Shown: positions 1-6,458 of the stretch, piece after piece
Position numbering within the stretch: the first letter of the stretch is position 1
How the letters are laid out: each line of letters starts with the position of its first letter
NCBI GenBank assembly: GCA_001512945.1
Contig: LFTF01000084.1
Span: 7,783 to 19,237 of the forward strand
Direction of reading: 5' to 3'
DNA length: 11,455 nt
Source: Clostridiales bacterium DTU023
GTDB taxonomy: Bacteria > Bacillota > Clostridia > Saccharofermentanales > DTU023
The notes under the pieces: generated by a model
Databases searched by the model: none
The model's input: only the letters and a program-made list of their open reading frames with translations
What the model was told of the DNA's origin: nothing
Made by a program: the position numbers and the translations under genes

Positions 1-350
1 GTTTTACCTGCCAGATATTCCGCTGCCCGCTCGATCAAGTCCTTGGCCTCGTGCAAATTTATTTGGAGAAAATCCTTTATGGAGGAAGCTTCCTTGTGAG
101 AAATTTCAGGCAGCGACATCATGCTGTCAACGTAGGCTCGATAGCCCTTATCCGAAGGCATCCTGCCCGCGGACGTGTGAGGTTTTTCGAGATAGCCTCT
201 CTCCTCAAGCTCGGCCATTTCATGCCGGATGGTCGCTGAAGACAACCTTAAATTATGGCGCTCGACAAGCGATTTAGAACCGACAGGTTCAGCTGTCTCA
301 ACGTAATCGTCGATGATGGCCTTGAGTATTTGTACTTTGCGCTCGTCCAT
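1..350 (-). CDS. hrcA: Heat-inducible transcription repressor HrcA, N-terminal part (gene runs off the window start)
   Basis: Reading leftwards from ATG at 350, the frame stays open for 116 codons to the window edge. The protein begins MDERKVQILKAIIDDYVET and carries the HrcA winged-helix DNA-binding domain (about residues 1-75). Hallmarks are EPVGSKSLV, the recognition-helix stretch SSATIRHEMAELEERGYL and KPHTSAGRMPSDKGYRAYVD; the last is close to diagnostic. Residue H43 sits where the family usually has Asn (IRNEMA). HrcA represses class I heat-shock genes such as grpE-dnaK-dnaJ by binding CIRCE, and GroEL activates it. A ribosome binding site AAAGGGA lies 7 bp before the ATG. The C-terminal two thirds lie outside the window, as would any grpE/dnaK genes beyond. 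The CIRCE element overlapping its promoter implies autoregulation. Confidence 0.95.
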   Translation of the reverse strand, partial: MDERKVQILKAIIDDYVETAEPVGSKSLVERHNLRLSSATIRHEMAELEERGYLEKPHTSAGRMPSDKGYRAYVDSMMSLPEISHKEASSIKDFLQINLHEAKDLIERAAEYLAGK

Positions 351-370
351 AAGATTGTCCCTTTCACGTA

Positions 371-397
371 TTAGCACTCGTACGTGTCGAGTGCTAA
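371..397. promoter_or_regulatory. CIRCE operator (HrcA binding site)
   Basis: The sequence is TTAGCACTC, nine bases, GAGTGCTAA: a perfect 9-bp inverted repeat identical to the CIRCE consensus. It begins 4 bp downstream of the hrcA -10 box and ends 20 bp before the hrcA ATG, so bound HrcA would cover the transcription start and block the promoter. Part of the spacer (GTACGTGTC) is also self-complementary (GTAC). Confidence 0.98.
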
Positions 398-401
398 TTC
401 A

Positions 402-430
402 ACTTTATCACCTCCCCTATCTGCTGTCAA
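402..430 (-). promoter_or_regulatory. Sigma-A promoter of hrcA
   Basis: On the minus strand TTGACA (430-425) and TAAAGT (407-402) are separated by exactly 17 bp. The -35 box is a perfect consensus and the -10 matches four of six positions. The predicted start near 395 falls in the left arm of CIRCE as read on this strand, giving a leader of about 45 nt. Confidence 0.85.
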
Positions 431-551
431 TAAAGGAGTTGTGACATAGGTGACAAAATTGTGAAGAACTCTTGAAATATTGACGCAAAGCCATCAAAAA
501 CGTTGCCAGGCATTGATTTTGAAATAATCAAACCTTCCGATAATCAGCCAA
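431..551. other. Intergenic region between hemW and the hrcA promoter
   Basis: This 121-bp AT-rich stretch holds no gene. I see no GC-rich hairpin with a T-run that would terminate hemW transcription, so read-through into hrcA is possible. Two direct copies of GTGACA (441-446 and 450-455) lie just upstream of the hrcA -35 box. A weak AT-only inverted repeat (TTGATT, seven bases, AATCAA) lies around 513-531. Confidence 0.5.
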
Positions 552-1793
552 TCAAACAAGTTCCCGGGCGACAATATCGGCAAAATCAAGTCCTCTGGCG
601 GTAAGTCGGACACAACCGGCATTGCGGAAAACAAGTCCTCGACGTTCCAGAGATGTTAGCTTTTCACCGAACAGTTCGTCGAAATCAATCCCGTGACGCT
701 GCATAAACCGTTCGCGAGTGACGCCTTCCATAAGACGAAGGCCAAGGAGTATCGTTTCTGTACACGCCTCTGCTTCAGATATTGTTTCTTCAACAGTCGA
801 TCCGGAAAAAGGACCTCCGGCGGTATCTTCCATTAGTGCGTACCATTCTTCGATCCCGGCTGGATTGCAACGCCTCATGCCCGCCATATAACTGGCCGCG
901 GCCGGTCCGGCTGCCAAATACGGGTCAGCATGCCAATAAACGAGATTGTGACGCGATCGCGCACCCTCTTTCGCAAAATTACTGATCTCATAGTGTTCAA
1001 ATCCAAGTAATTGCAGACGATGAGTGATGGTATGCGTCATCTCCCGCTCACGCTCATCATCGGGGAAGAGCTCGGGAGAGTCACGCCACAAGTGATAAAA
1101 GGGTGTGTTTTCAGCGATGGAGAGCGCATAAGATGAGACATGGTCAACGGGAAGAGAATCGATGAAATTGAGCGTGTCTTCTATGTCCGTCATAGTCTGT
1201 CCGGGAAGGCCCGTCATGAGATCAACCGCGATATGGCGAAATCCCGCCTCAGCCGCAGACGTCACCGCGAACGCCGCGCCTTCCGCTGTATGACGGCGCC
1301 CTGCCGTTAAGAGAAGTTGGTTTGAAGCAGATTGAACCCCAAAACTAATTCGGTTAACGCCCGCATCGCGCCAGATACCAAAGGCTCTCGTTTTTAACGG
1401 CGAATCCACCGATTCCGGGTTAGCTTCCAGCGTAATATCACACGAGGGGGTTAGTGAAAAAAGAGATCGTGCATGGTCGATGAGGGATGAAATCATCCTT
1501 GGGGGCACGTAAGACGGTGTCCCTCCTCCAAAATAGATGGTATCGAGCGGTGCCAACACAACCTGGTTGGCGTCAGCTTCATCCGCGATCCGTGTCAACT
1601 CGAGAAGGATACCTCGATGCCACATGCGCATCGCATCGTCATCGGGACGAGCGATGGAATAGAAATCACAATACGAGCATTTCCCACCGCAAAAAGGAAC
1701 GTGAATATAAAGCGAGGTGATCGGACACCCTTGAGCGTACGTCACCTCGCTTCCATTAATGATATCGTCCGGAACAACCGTGTCGAATTTCAC
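552..1793 (-). CDS. hemW: Radical SAM heme chaperone HemW (coproporphyrinogen III oxidase-like)
   Basis: A 413-residue radical SAM protein. The 4Fe-4S motif is CGGKCSYCDF (C35, C39, C42). The residues after the third Cys are Asp-Phe, as in HemW, rather than the extra Cys found in true HemN oxidases. GGGTPS (89-94) and TLEANPES form the SAM-binding strands, followed by RISFGVQS and DLMTGLPGQT. The C-terminus has a HemN_C-type domain (LGLRLMEGVTRERF). HemW binds heme and is thought to insert it into respiratory proteins in the cytoplasm. The start is GTG at 1793, giving about 28 residues before YIHVPFC, longer than usual. An in-frame GTG at 1745 (residue 17) is an alternative, and neither has a strong ribosome binding site. 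It lies 24 bp after the SPFH gene, so coupling is likely. hemW beside hrcA is a common Firmicutes order, but the usual upstream lepA is not there. Confidence 0.92.
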   Translation of the reverse strand: MKFDTVVPDDIINGSEVTYAQGCPITSLYIHVPFCGGKCSYCDFYSIARPDDDAMRMWHRGILLELTRIADEADANQVVLAPLDTIYFGGGTPSYVPPRMISSLIDHARSLFSLTPSCDITLEANPESVDSPLKTRAFGIWRDAGVNRISFGVQSASNQLLLTAGRRHTAEGAAFAVTSAAEAGFRHIAVDLMTGLPGQTMTDIEDTLNFIDSLPVDHVSSYALSIAENTPFYHLWRDSPELFPDDEREREMTHTITHRLQLLGFEHYEISNFAKEGARSRHNLVYWHADPYLAAGPAAASYMAGMRRCNPAGIEEWYALMEDTAGGPFSGSTVEETISEAEACTETILLGLRLMEGVTRERFMQRHGIDFDELFGEKLTSLERRGLVFRNAGCVRLTARGLDFADIVARELV

Positions 1794-1817
1794 ATGGATC
1801 CATTCTGCCTGTTGAGG

Positions 1818-2798
1818 CTACGATCTGTATGTCACGACTTCCTCAACTTGCTCCGTCATATCGATATTTGAATCCGACATCAATTCTTTAACCGACACCG
1901 CAAGTCCCGCGAGACTCTGTAAGTTGGACGGAATAATGATCTTGGTGGCGCGCCCATTCGCGACAACCTCCATGGTTTCAAGACTCTTCAACGCGATCAG
2001 CGCTTCATTGGCTCCAACATCCTTGATCATTTTCAGACCGCGCGCGGTCGCTTCCTGGATTGTCAGAATTGCCTGCGCGTTACCCTCAGATTCTCGAATC
2101 GCCTGTTCCTTCTTGCCTTCGGCACGCAAGATGGCTGCTTCTTTTTCGCCTTCGGCAACGCGGATTAAAGCTTCTTTTTTACCTTCAGAAATCAGGATGT
2201 TTTCACGCTTCTCGCGCTCGGCTTTCATCTGCCGTTCCATCGCGTTTTGGATTTCACGTGGTGGGAGAATATTTTTTAGCTCGACGCGATTGACTCGGAT
2301 CCCCCAGGGATCTGTCGCTTCGTCGAGTGTAAGGCGCATGCGTGTGTTTATGGTGTCACGGGATGTCAGGGTTTCGTCAAGTTCCAGATCACCGATCACG
2401 TTACGCAGCGTCGTCGCTGTTAGATTCTCAATCGCGGAGATTGGATTTTCGATGCCGTAGCAATACAGTACCGGATCAACAATCTGGTAAAACACAACTG
2501 TGTCTATCTGCATGGTTACGTTGTCGCGCGTAATCACAGGCTGTGGCGGGAAATCTGCGACACGCTCTTTTAAAGAAATACGGCGTTCAATGCGGTCAAG
2601 GAACGGCATTTTAGCGTGAATGCCCGTCTGCCAAGTCATCTTATAAGTGCCGAGTCGCTCAATGACAAACGCCATCGCCTGCGGGACAACGCGTACGTTG
2701 CGGATAAACAAGATCAGAATTGCCAGCACTACGACGCCGAGCAAAATCAATCCCAAGTTCAGTGCCGGCAGTGCTGCTACTATAGTCCAAAGTTTCAT
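1818..2798 (-). CDS. SPFH/band-7 (stomatin-like) membrane protein, QmcA type
   Basis: A 326-residue protein with one N-terminal membrane segment (about 13-33, rich in Leu, Val and Ile), then a band-7 domain (about 34-200). Recognisable blocks are VPQAMAFVIERLGTY, GIHAKMPFLDRI, RDNVTMQIDTVVFYQI and DPWGIRVNRVELKNI. A long charged helix follows (about 185-250, beginning ERQMKAEREKRE) with four 11-residue repeats, then a C-terminal oligomerisation-type region with SLETMEVVANG and IIIPSN. These proteins form large cage-like oligomers in the membrane and are linked to membrane quality control and microdomains. A strong AAGGAGG lies 5 bp before the ATG. The partner NfeD-like gene lies just upstream, as in many bacteria. 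I withhold a gene symbol because several paralogue names are used. Confidence 0.93.
   Translation of the reverse strand: MKLWTIVAALPALNLGLILLGVVVLAILILFIRNVRVVPQAMAFVIERLGTYKMTWQTGIHAKMPFLDRIERRISLKERVADFPPQPVITRDNVTMQIDTVVFYQIVDPVLYCYGIENPISAIENLTATTLRNVIGDLELDETLTSRDTINTRMRLTLDEATDPWGIRVNRVELKNILPPREIQNAMERQMKAEREKRENILISEGKKEALIRVAEGEKEAAILRAEGKKEQAIRESEGNAQAILTIQEATARGLKMIKDVGANEALIALKSLETMEVVANGRATKIIIPSNLQSLAGLAVSVKELMSDSNIDMTEQVEEVVTYRS
2058..2189 (-). repeat. Four 11-residue (33-bp) coiled-coil repeats inside the SPFH gene
   Basis: Residues 204-247 read as four hendecads: SEGKKEALIRV, AEGEKEAAILR, AEGKKEQAIRE and SEGNAQAILTI. Each begins Ser/Ala-Glu-Gly and carries hydrophobic residues at matching places, the pattern of a right-handed coiled coil. 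The DNA repeats are imperfect. This helix type is a known property of the SPFH family. Confidence 0.8.
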
Positions 2799-2810
2799 AA
2801 AGTCCTCCTT

Positions 2811-2840
2811 CAGAAGTCTTCTGTCTCAACGTGTGTTGAG
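2811..2840 (-). promoter_or_regulatory. Tandem inverted repeats in the leader of the SPFH gene
   Basis: Read on the minus strand, CTCAAC-ACAC-GTTGAG (2840-2825) is a 6-bp hairpin with a four-base loop. It is followed one base later by the near-perfect palindrome CAGAAG-A-CTTCTG (2823-2811), which abuts the AAGGAGG ribosome binding site. Neither has a T-run, so they are not terminators. They could be a protein-binding site or structured mRNA that affects initiation or stability. A weak promoter-like TTGCAG with TAATAT lies upstream at about 2873-2847, with a sub-optimal 15-bp spacing. Confidence 0.45.
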
Positions 2841-2900
2841 TTGTTTGTATATTACTAAACGATATCCTCCTGCAATAATTCAGAAAGAGTCGATTCACGT

Positions 2901-3395
2901 TTATTCAAATGGTTCAATCGCCCCGTTGATTGGCTCAACAGTCGCCTTAGCACCCCTGATTCCTATCACAAGGACTCGAGTGCCTTCCGGGATAACCCCG
3001 TCTCCTACGATTCGAGCGCTCCAAATCTGGCCTTCGACCTTGATCAATCCCCTGGCTGTTTTAGAGTCAATCATTTCAAGAACTACGCCTTCTTTGCCGT
3101 TGATCCGGTCTGCGTTTGTCGGTATAATAACGCGCTTGCCGAGTTTGGGCCGGATAACGTATGTAAATATAAGAAATCCGGCAACACTAAGAACAATAAA
3201 CACGGCAAATTGCAGCACCAGCGAACCGTTTAGCAAGGCAATGATTAAGGCAACAAGCGCAGCCGCCGCAAACCAGATAGAAACAAGATTAAGAGTCGCC
3301 AGTTCTGCAATGACGGTAATGGCAAGAATCAGACCCCAGAAAAGGGCATCCGAGAGTCCCAGTATTGTCACCGTTAGATATAAGATATTCAACAT
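2901..3395 (-). CDS. NfeD-like membrane protein (partner of the SPFH protein)
   Basis: A 164-residue protein of the short NfeD class that lacks the ClpP-like protease domain. Residues 1-85 form three to four membrane segments (for example LFWGLILAITVIAEL, VSIWFAAAALVALIIALL and LQFAVFIVLSVAGFLIF). From about residue 95 a soluble beta-barrel (OB-fold) domain follows, with GKEGVVLEMI, GLIKVEGQIWSARI, IPEGTRVLVIGIRG and ATVEP, the usual NfeD C-terminal pattern. NfeD and SPFH proteins are functional partners in membrane quality control and lipid-raft-like assemblies. AAAGGA stands 5 bp before the ATG. The SPFH start is 102 bp further on, so both are probably on one transcript, with possible internal control in the gap. 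Confidence 0.9.
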   Translation of the reverse strand: MLNILYLTVTILGLSDALFWGLILAITVIAELATLNLVSIWFAAAALVALIIALLNGSLVLQFAVFIVLSVAGFLIFTYVIRPKLGKRVIIPTNADRINGKEGVVLEMIDSKTARGLIKVEGQIWSARIVGDGVIPEGTRVLVIGIRGAKATVEPINGAIEPFE

Positions 3396-3455
3396 ATATT
3401 CCTTTCTTTAATCAAACAGTCGCTACGATGTATTCGTGAGAATGTCACAGGACTG

Positions 3456-4814
3456 TTATCCATTGTAATCGTAGTTCAAAGGTCCTTTTCGTGCGAGTTG
3501 CACGATGACAAAGGCTGTGTTGTTTATGCGCTGCGGGAGACGGGCAACCGGGATATAATCCTTGTCATCTCCTTCATCATAATCAGGAGACTCTTCTTGG
3601 TCCGCTTGCGTATCGTTGGGATCGATTATCGGGATCGTCTCCCTTGCGGCTTGTTCATCCATCTTACGGAAAAGGTCTTCGAGCACATCGGCGCGGTCGT
3701 ACTTGGTGCCGGAAATGACGCCGCCTGTTTCCTGGAACAAAGGGTTACGGCTTTCAATCCCGACTTCTTCCACTTTACGTATGCGATAGTCGCCCGATTC
3801 TATGAATACGATCGGTATGCCTGCGTTATCGAAAGGCGTGTGATCTGATGTTTTGGTAGTCCACTCGCGAAAAATGGCAGACAGTCCGCTTGGGGTGGGA
3901 ACCAGAAACGATGCCTGGTTCGTGTAGATCGCGTATTTATTACGCGAATTGAGTTGATTTTCAAAAAATATATCGGTCACCTGATACAGTTTACGTCGTT
4001 TAGCATAGTCTTTTTTATCGCCGCTCTTGACAGAGTTTTGCCCGGCGTGAGCATATACTTTCTCGCCCGCAAATATAGGCCCTACGTTGACCATGACCTC
4101 AGTGAGTTTTCGGTTGTCCGCCGAGAGTTTTGACAGATAATACTTGGCTCCCGCAAATTCATCCGTGCCCGCGCCGAAAAAAACGAATGTCACATCATAC
4201 CCGGGTGGCGTTTCCCGCATGACGCGTGCTGCCGTCAGAACAGACGCAACGCCAGAGGCGTTGTTGTGAATACCGTCTGGTCGAACCATTTGTGTTTCCG
4301 CATTCTCTTCGTCTTCAACCGGTTCGTCAGGTACTGAATCGATGGCCGGCGTGTCGTAGTGCGCGCCAACAATCATCATCAGATCATTGCGCTGGTTGGG
4401 CAGGGTTGATGTCACAGATTCATCAACTTTAGGTGAAACAACAAAACCATCGCCTTCAAGCTTTGCGATAATATTGGCAGATGTCCGCCGGACACCCGTG
4501 TCGTCGGTCACGGAAAATTCCTGTTTCTCAGGCGTGTAGCCGTACAACCTTAACTCTTCCATGATGAGGTCGGCAGCACGTGACTCCTGGTCTGAATAAG
4601 GGACACGTTCGGGACAAAGCCTTGCCAGCTTACGTGCGAATTGCGCTCCCGTTTCACCAAATTGGGCAACACCTGCTTGCGCGTTATTGTCTCCGGGAGA
4701 ACACGCGACAGTCACTACCAGCATCAGCGAAGCGATGGCTACGGCTGAAAACCGCCGCATTACAATACATCGGCATGCGAAACGCGATCGGTTATCAGGT
4801 GTCGATTGTCGCAC
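3456..4814 (-). CDS. Peptidase M28-like lipoprotein, probably catalytically inactive
   Basis: A 452-residue exported protein. GTG at 4814 is preceded 7 bp upstream by AGGAGG, which favours it over the ATG at 4760 (Met19), where no ribosome binding site is seen. A hydrophobic signal (about 22-37) ends in VVTVAC, a fair lipobox, so Cys38 is the likely lipidation site. The M28 fold is indicated by MIVGAHYDTPA (HYD at 152-154), GIHNNASGVASV (181-), VTFVFFGAG...AGAKYY (209-) and SDHTPFDNAGIPIVFIES (323-). Compared with the family pattern, the bridging metal Asp (usual DNASG) is Asn184, the usual Glu-Glu after Gly-Ala is Gly216-Thr217, and the next metal Asp is not evident near N243. Only His152 and His325 are kept. 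An acidic insert (about 160-178) lies between the first two motifs and the C-terminal tail is acidic. Substrate unknown; loss of activity is my inference. Confidence 0.82.
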   Translation of the reverse strand: MRQSTPDNRSRFACRCIVMRRFSAVAIASLMLVVTVACSPGDNNAQAGVAQFGETGAQFARKLARLCPERVPYSDQESRAADLIMEELRLYGYTPEKQEFSVTDDTGVRRTSANIIAKLEGDGFVVSPKVDESVTSTLPNQRNDLMMIVGAHYDTPAIDSVPDEPVEDEENAETQMVRPDGIHNNASGVASVLTAARVMRETPPGYDVTFVFFGAGTDEFAGAKYYLSKLSADNRKLTEVMVNVGPIFAGEKVYAHAGQNSVKSGDKKDYAKRRKLYQVTDIFFENQLNSRNKYAIYTNQASFLVPTPSGLSAIFREWTTKTSDHTPFDNAGIPIVFIESGDYRIRKVEEVGIESRNPLFQETGGVISGTKYDRADVLEDLFRKMDEQAARETIPIIDPNDTQADQEESPDYDEGDDKDYIPVARLPQRINNTAFVIVQLARKGPLNYDYNG

Positions 4815-4860
4815 GTTTGCCCCTCCTGGCGGAGACCCCTAAAAGGTCTTTTCTTAACTA

Positions 4861-4869
4861 ATTATAGCA
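4861..4869 (-). promoter_or_regulatory. Extended -10 promoter of the M28-like gene
   Basis: On the minus strand the sequence is TGCTATAAT, a perfect extended -10 element. No convincing -35 box is found 16-18 bp upstream, where the inverted repeat at 4879-4892 lies instead. The predicted start near 4854 gives a leader of about 40 nt containing the AGGAGG ribosome binding site and a small hairpin (AGACC at 4833-4837 with GGTCT at 4845-4849). Confidence 0.7.
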
Positions 4870-4878
4870 TAGTGCCCG

Positions 4879-4892
4879 AAGGCTCTTGCCTT
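4879..4892. promoter_or_regulatory. Inverted repeat between the divergent promoters (candidate operator)
   Basis: AAGGC-TCTT-GCCTT is a perfect 5-bp inverted repeat. It lies between the minus-strand extended -10 (4861-4869) and the plus-strand extended -10 (4910-4918), at the -35 region of both. This would suit a dimeric regulator acting on both genes. It could also be a chance hairpin. Confidence 0.4.
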
Positions 4893-4909
4893 TAGAAACG
4901 CACGCCGTA

Positions 4910-4918
4910 TGGTATGAT
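4910..4918 (+). promoter_or_regulatory. Extended -10 promoter of the S11-like gene
   Basis: TGGTATGAT is an extended -10 element matching five of six bases of TATAAT. A weak -35 candidate, TTTAGA (4891-4896), lies 16 bp upstream. The predicted transcription start is close to 4925, the first base of the ATG chosen for the gene. Confidence 0.6.
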
Positions 4919-4924
4919 TTGACC

Positions 4925-6454
4925 ATGAAGAAACGGTATTTCACAAGAATACAAGATGTTGAACCTCACGGATACGGAGGTCGCTTTTTGGCTATTGTAG
5001 TCACGCTTTTTTTTCTAGTTTCTTATTTTGCTCCTTTGCCGGTATACGCTGACCGGATAAGCGAAGGGTTCGAGCCGAATACACGCCTTCCCGGTGTTCT
5101 TTCAATGGAACTGCTCAACCAGTCAGAACTCTTCACAAAAAACAGCGATGTGATTCTTGAGATCCCGGGGGTCGCGCGACTAATGACCCTTTATATTGCC
5201 ATCGAGCGCCTTTCAACAGACGAACTAATCACACTCAGTTCTTCAGCTGCGGCATTTGATAAAGCAGAGCGACGCGAGGATCAACTGGAATTGCAAGAGG
5301 GTGATTCATTGCCGTTGCGGTTTATTCTTCTCAAGCTGCTATTTGAAAATTCTGATGCAGCTGCGATTGCGATTGCCGAAAAAATATCGGGATCACAGTA
5401 CACCTTTCTAGCTGAAATGAACACGACAGCTTCCCTTTTGGGGATGGAAAAAACAACATTTTACGCTTGTGATGTGGCACGTGCCGAACGCGAATCGAAT
5501 GTTCCCGATGAAATAACGGCCGCTATGGAATCAATGGACGAACACGCGAAAAGCGAAGCACCTGAGCCTTTTGTCCTGCCTGAAGCAGGCCAAGCGATCA
5601 GAACGGCCAAAACAACCCTTAAAGATATCGCGCGTCTTTTGACTGCGCTTCAGAATAATCCCCGCTCCAAGGCCATCCTCTCTGTGTCAGAGGAACTTGT
5701 ACAAATAACAACAGGAAATATTTCCCACATCATCCCCATGCGCTCTCCCGCGGCCAATCTTATAACGCTTGCGGAAAACAGAATCACTGCGGCGTATCTG
5801 CTCTTGTCAAACCGTTATTCACTGCTGCTCAGCATCGGGAGCACACAGAAGGGAATCTCCCTCATGACGGTCGGTGTGAACCTGCGTCAATCGGGTATGA
5901 CACAGCCAACGTTGCAACTTTACAATTCGATTGACAGTTTCTACACAAAATCACCCCTTATACGTACCGGAGAAAAATACCCTGGCGCTTCTGAAAAAGC
6001 GGCAAACGGTGAACTGTTTGACCTAGTCTACATTGATTCGATTGATTACGTACACCCAAAAACTGATTACTTCCTGGAACAAAAACTTGACTATGTTGGG
6101 AATGCCCCGTATCCGCTGCCCATCCAAAAAAGTGTGATGACCGGGCAGGTTATTTTCACAATGAAAAACGGCACAAAGATTCCGGTCCGCGTCGGGTCCG
6201 ACCGCGACATTCTGGCGAACAATCACCTCGTAAGCCGGGGCATCCTCCAATTGATCCAGAACCCAAACCTCGCGTATACCATTGCTGTGCTTGCATTTGT
6301 TTTGTGTGCGGGACTTTTGGTGTTTCTAATCCGCGAAAGCAAACGGTTGCTTTACTGGACTCGTCTCCAGAGAATGGAACACGCCGCTGCGGGAGCGCGC
6401 GCCGTTTTGTTGGGAGAAAGAAAAGCCTCAAGTAACCGGACACCCAAACGATAG
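4925..6454 (+). CDS. D,D-carboxypeptidase-like (S11/PBP5 type) membrane-anchored protein lacking the catalytic motifs
   Basis: 509 residues from ATG at 4925. Lys/Arg at the N-terminus, a hydrophobic stretch and VYA at 40-42 form a likely signal peptide. The middle resembles S11 penicillin-binding carboxypeptidases: RLMTLYIAIERLSTDELITL, a Leu-rich helix into NSDAAAIAIAEKISGS, then FLAEMNTTASLLGMEKTTFY. Where the family has Ser-x-x-Lys this protein has G82-V-A-R85. Where it has Ser-x-Asn it has E141-N-S143, and no Lys-Thr-Gly motif is evident. A C-terminal beta region precedes one membrane anchor (about 451-470) and a basic cytoplasmic tail, as in PBP5-like proteins. It is probably not a working carboxypeptidase and may bind peptidoglycan or a partner (inference). 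Start choice is uncertain: the ATG has no ribosome binding site, while the in-frame TTG at 4988 has GGAGGT 6 bp before it but would lose the basic N-terminus. Confidence 0.8.
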   Translation: MKKRYFTRIQDVEPHGYGGRFLAIVVTLFFLVSYFAPLPVYADRISEGFEPNTRLPGVLSMELLNQSELFTKNSDVILEIPGVARLMTLYIAIERLSTDELITLSSSAAAFDKAERREDQLELQEGDSLPLRFILLKLLFENSDAAAIAIAEKISGSQYTFLAEMNTTASLLGMEKTTFYACDVARAERESNVPDEITAAMESMDEHAKSEAPEPFVLPEAGQAIRTAKTTLKDIARLLTALQNNPRSKAILSVSEELVQITTGNISHIIPMRSPAANLITLAENRITAAYLLLSNRYSLLLSIGSTQKGISLMTVGVNLRQSGMTQPTLQLYNSIDSFYTKSPLIRTGEKYPGASEKAANGELFDLVYIDSIDYVHPKTDYFLEQKLDYVGNAPYPLPIQKSVMTGQVIFTMKNGTKIPVRVGSDRDILANNHLVSRGILQLIQNPNLAYTIAVLAFVLCAGLLVFLIRESKRLLYWTRLQRMEHAAAGARAVLLGERKASSNRTPKR

Positions 6455-6458
6455 GTGA

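Noticed and set aside
513..531. TTGATT-N7-AATCAA hairpin after hemW as a terminator
   Set aside because: The stem is 6 bp with only one G/C pair and no T-run on the hemW strand, so it is too weak to call.
1924..2460. A 178-codon plus-strand open frame opposite the SPFH gene
   Set aside because: Its Ser/Arg/Phe-rich product mirrors the Glu/Lys-rich repeats of the SPFH gene on the other strand, so it is a shadow frame.
2659..2898. A 79-codon minus-strand frame from GTG 2898 across the NfeD-SPFH gap
   Set aside because: It overlaps the start of the SPFH gene in another frame and has no recognisable features. The AGGAGG at about 2866-2871 has no start codon at a usable distance.
2647..3411. A 254-codon plus-strand open frame opposite the NfeD gene
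   Set aside because: It is antisense to a clear NfeD gene with a good start and ribosome binding site. Its protein has no recognisable pattern and is rich in Ser, Ile, Thr and Arg as expected for a shadow frame.
3456..4814. Reading the M28-like gene as a decaying pseudogene
   Set aside because: The frame is intact over 452 codons with a strong ribosome binding site, a lipoprotein signal and a perfect extended -10 promoter, so a maintained pseudoenzyme fits better.
4833..4855. AGACC-N7-GGTCT followed by TTTCTT, terminator-like on the plus strand
   Set aside because: The stem is only 5 bp and no plus-strand gene precedes it. It lies in the leader of the divergent M28-like gene.
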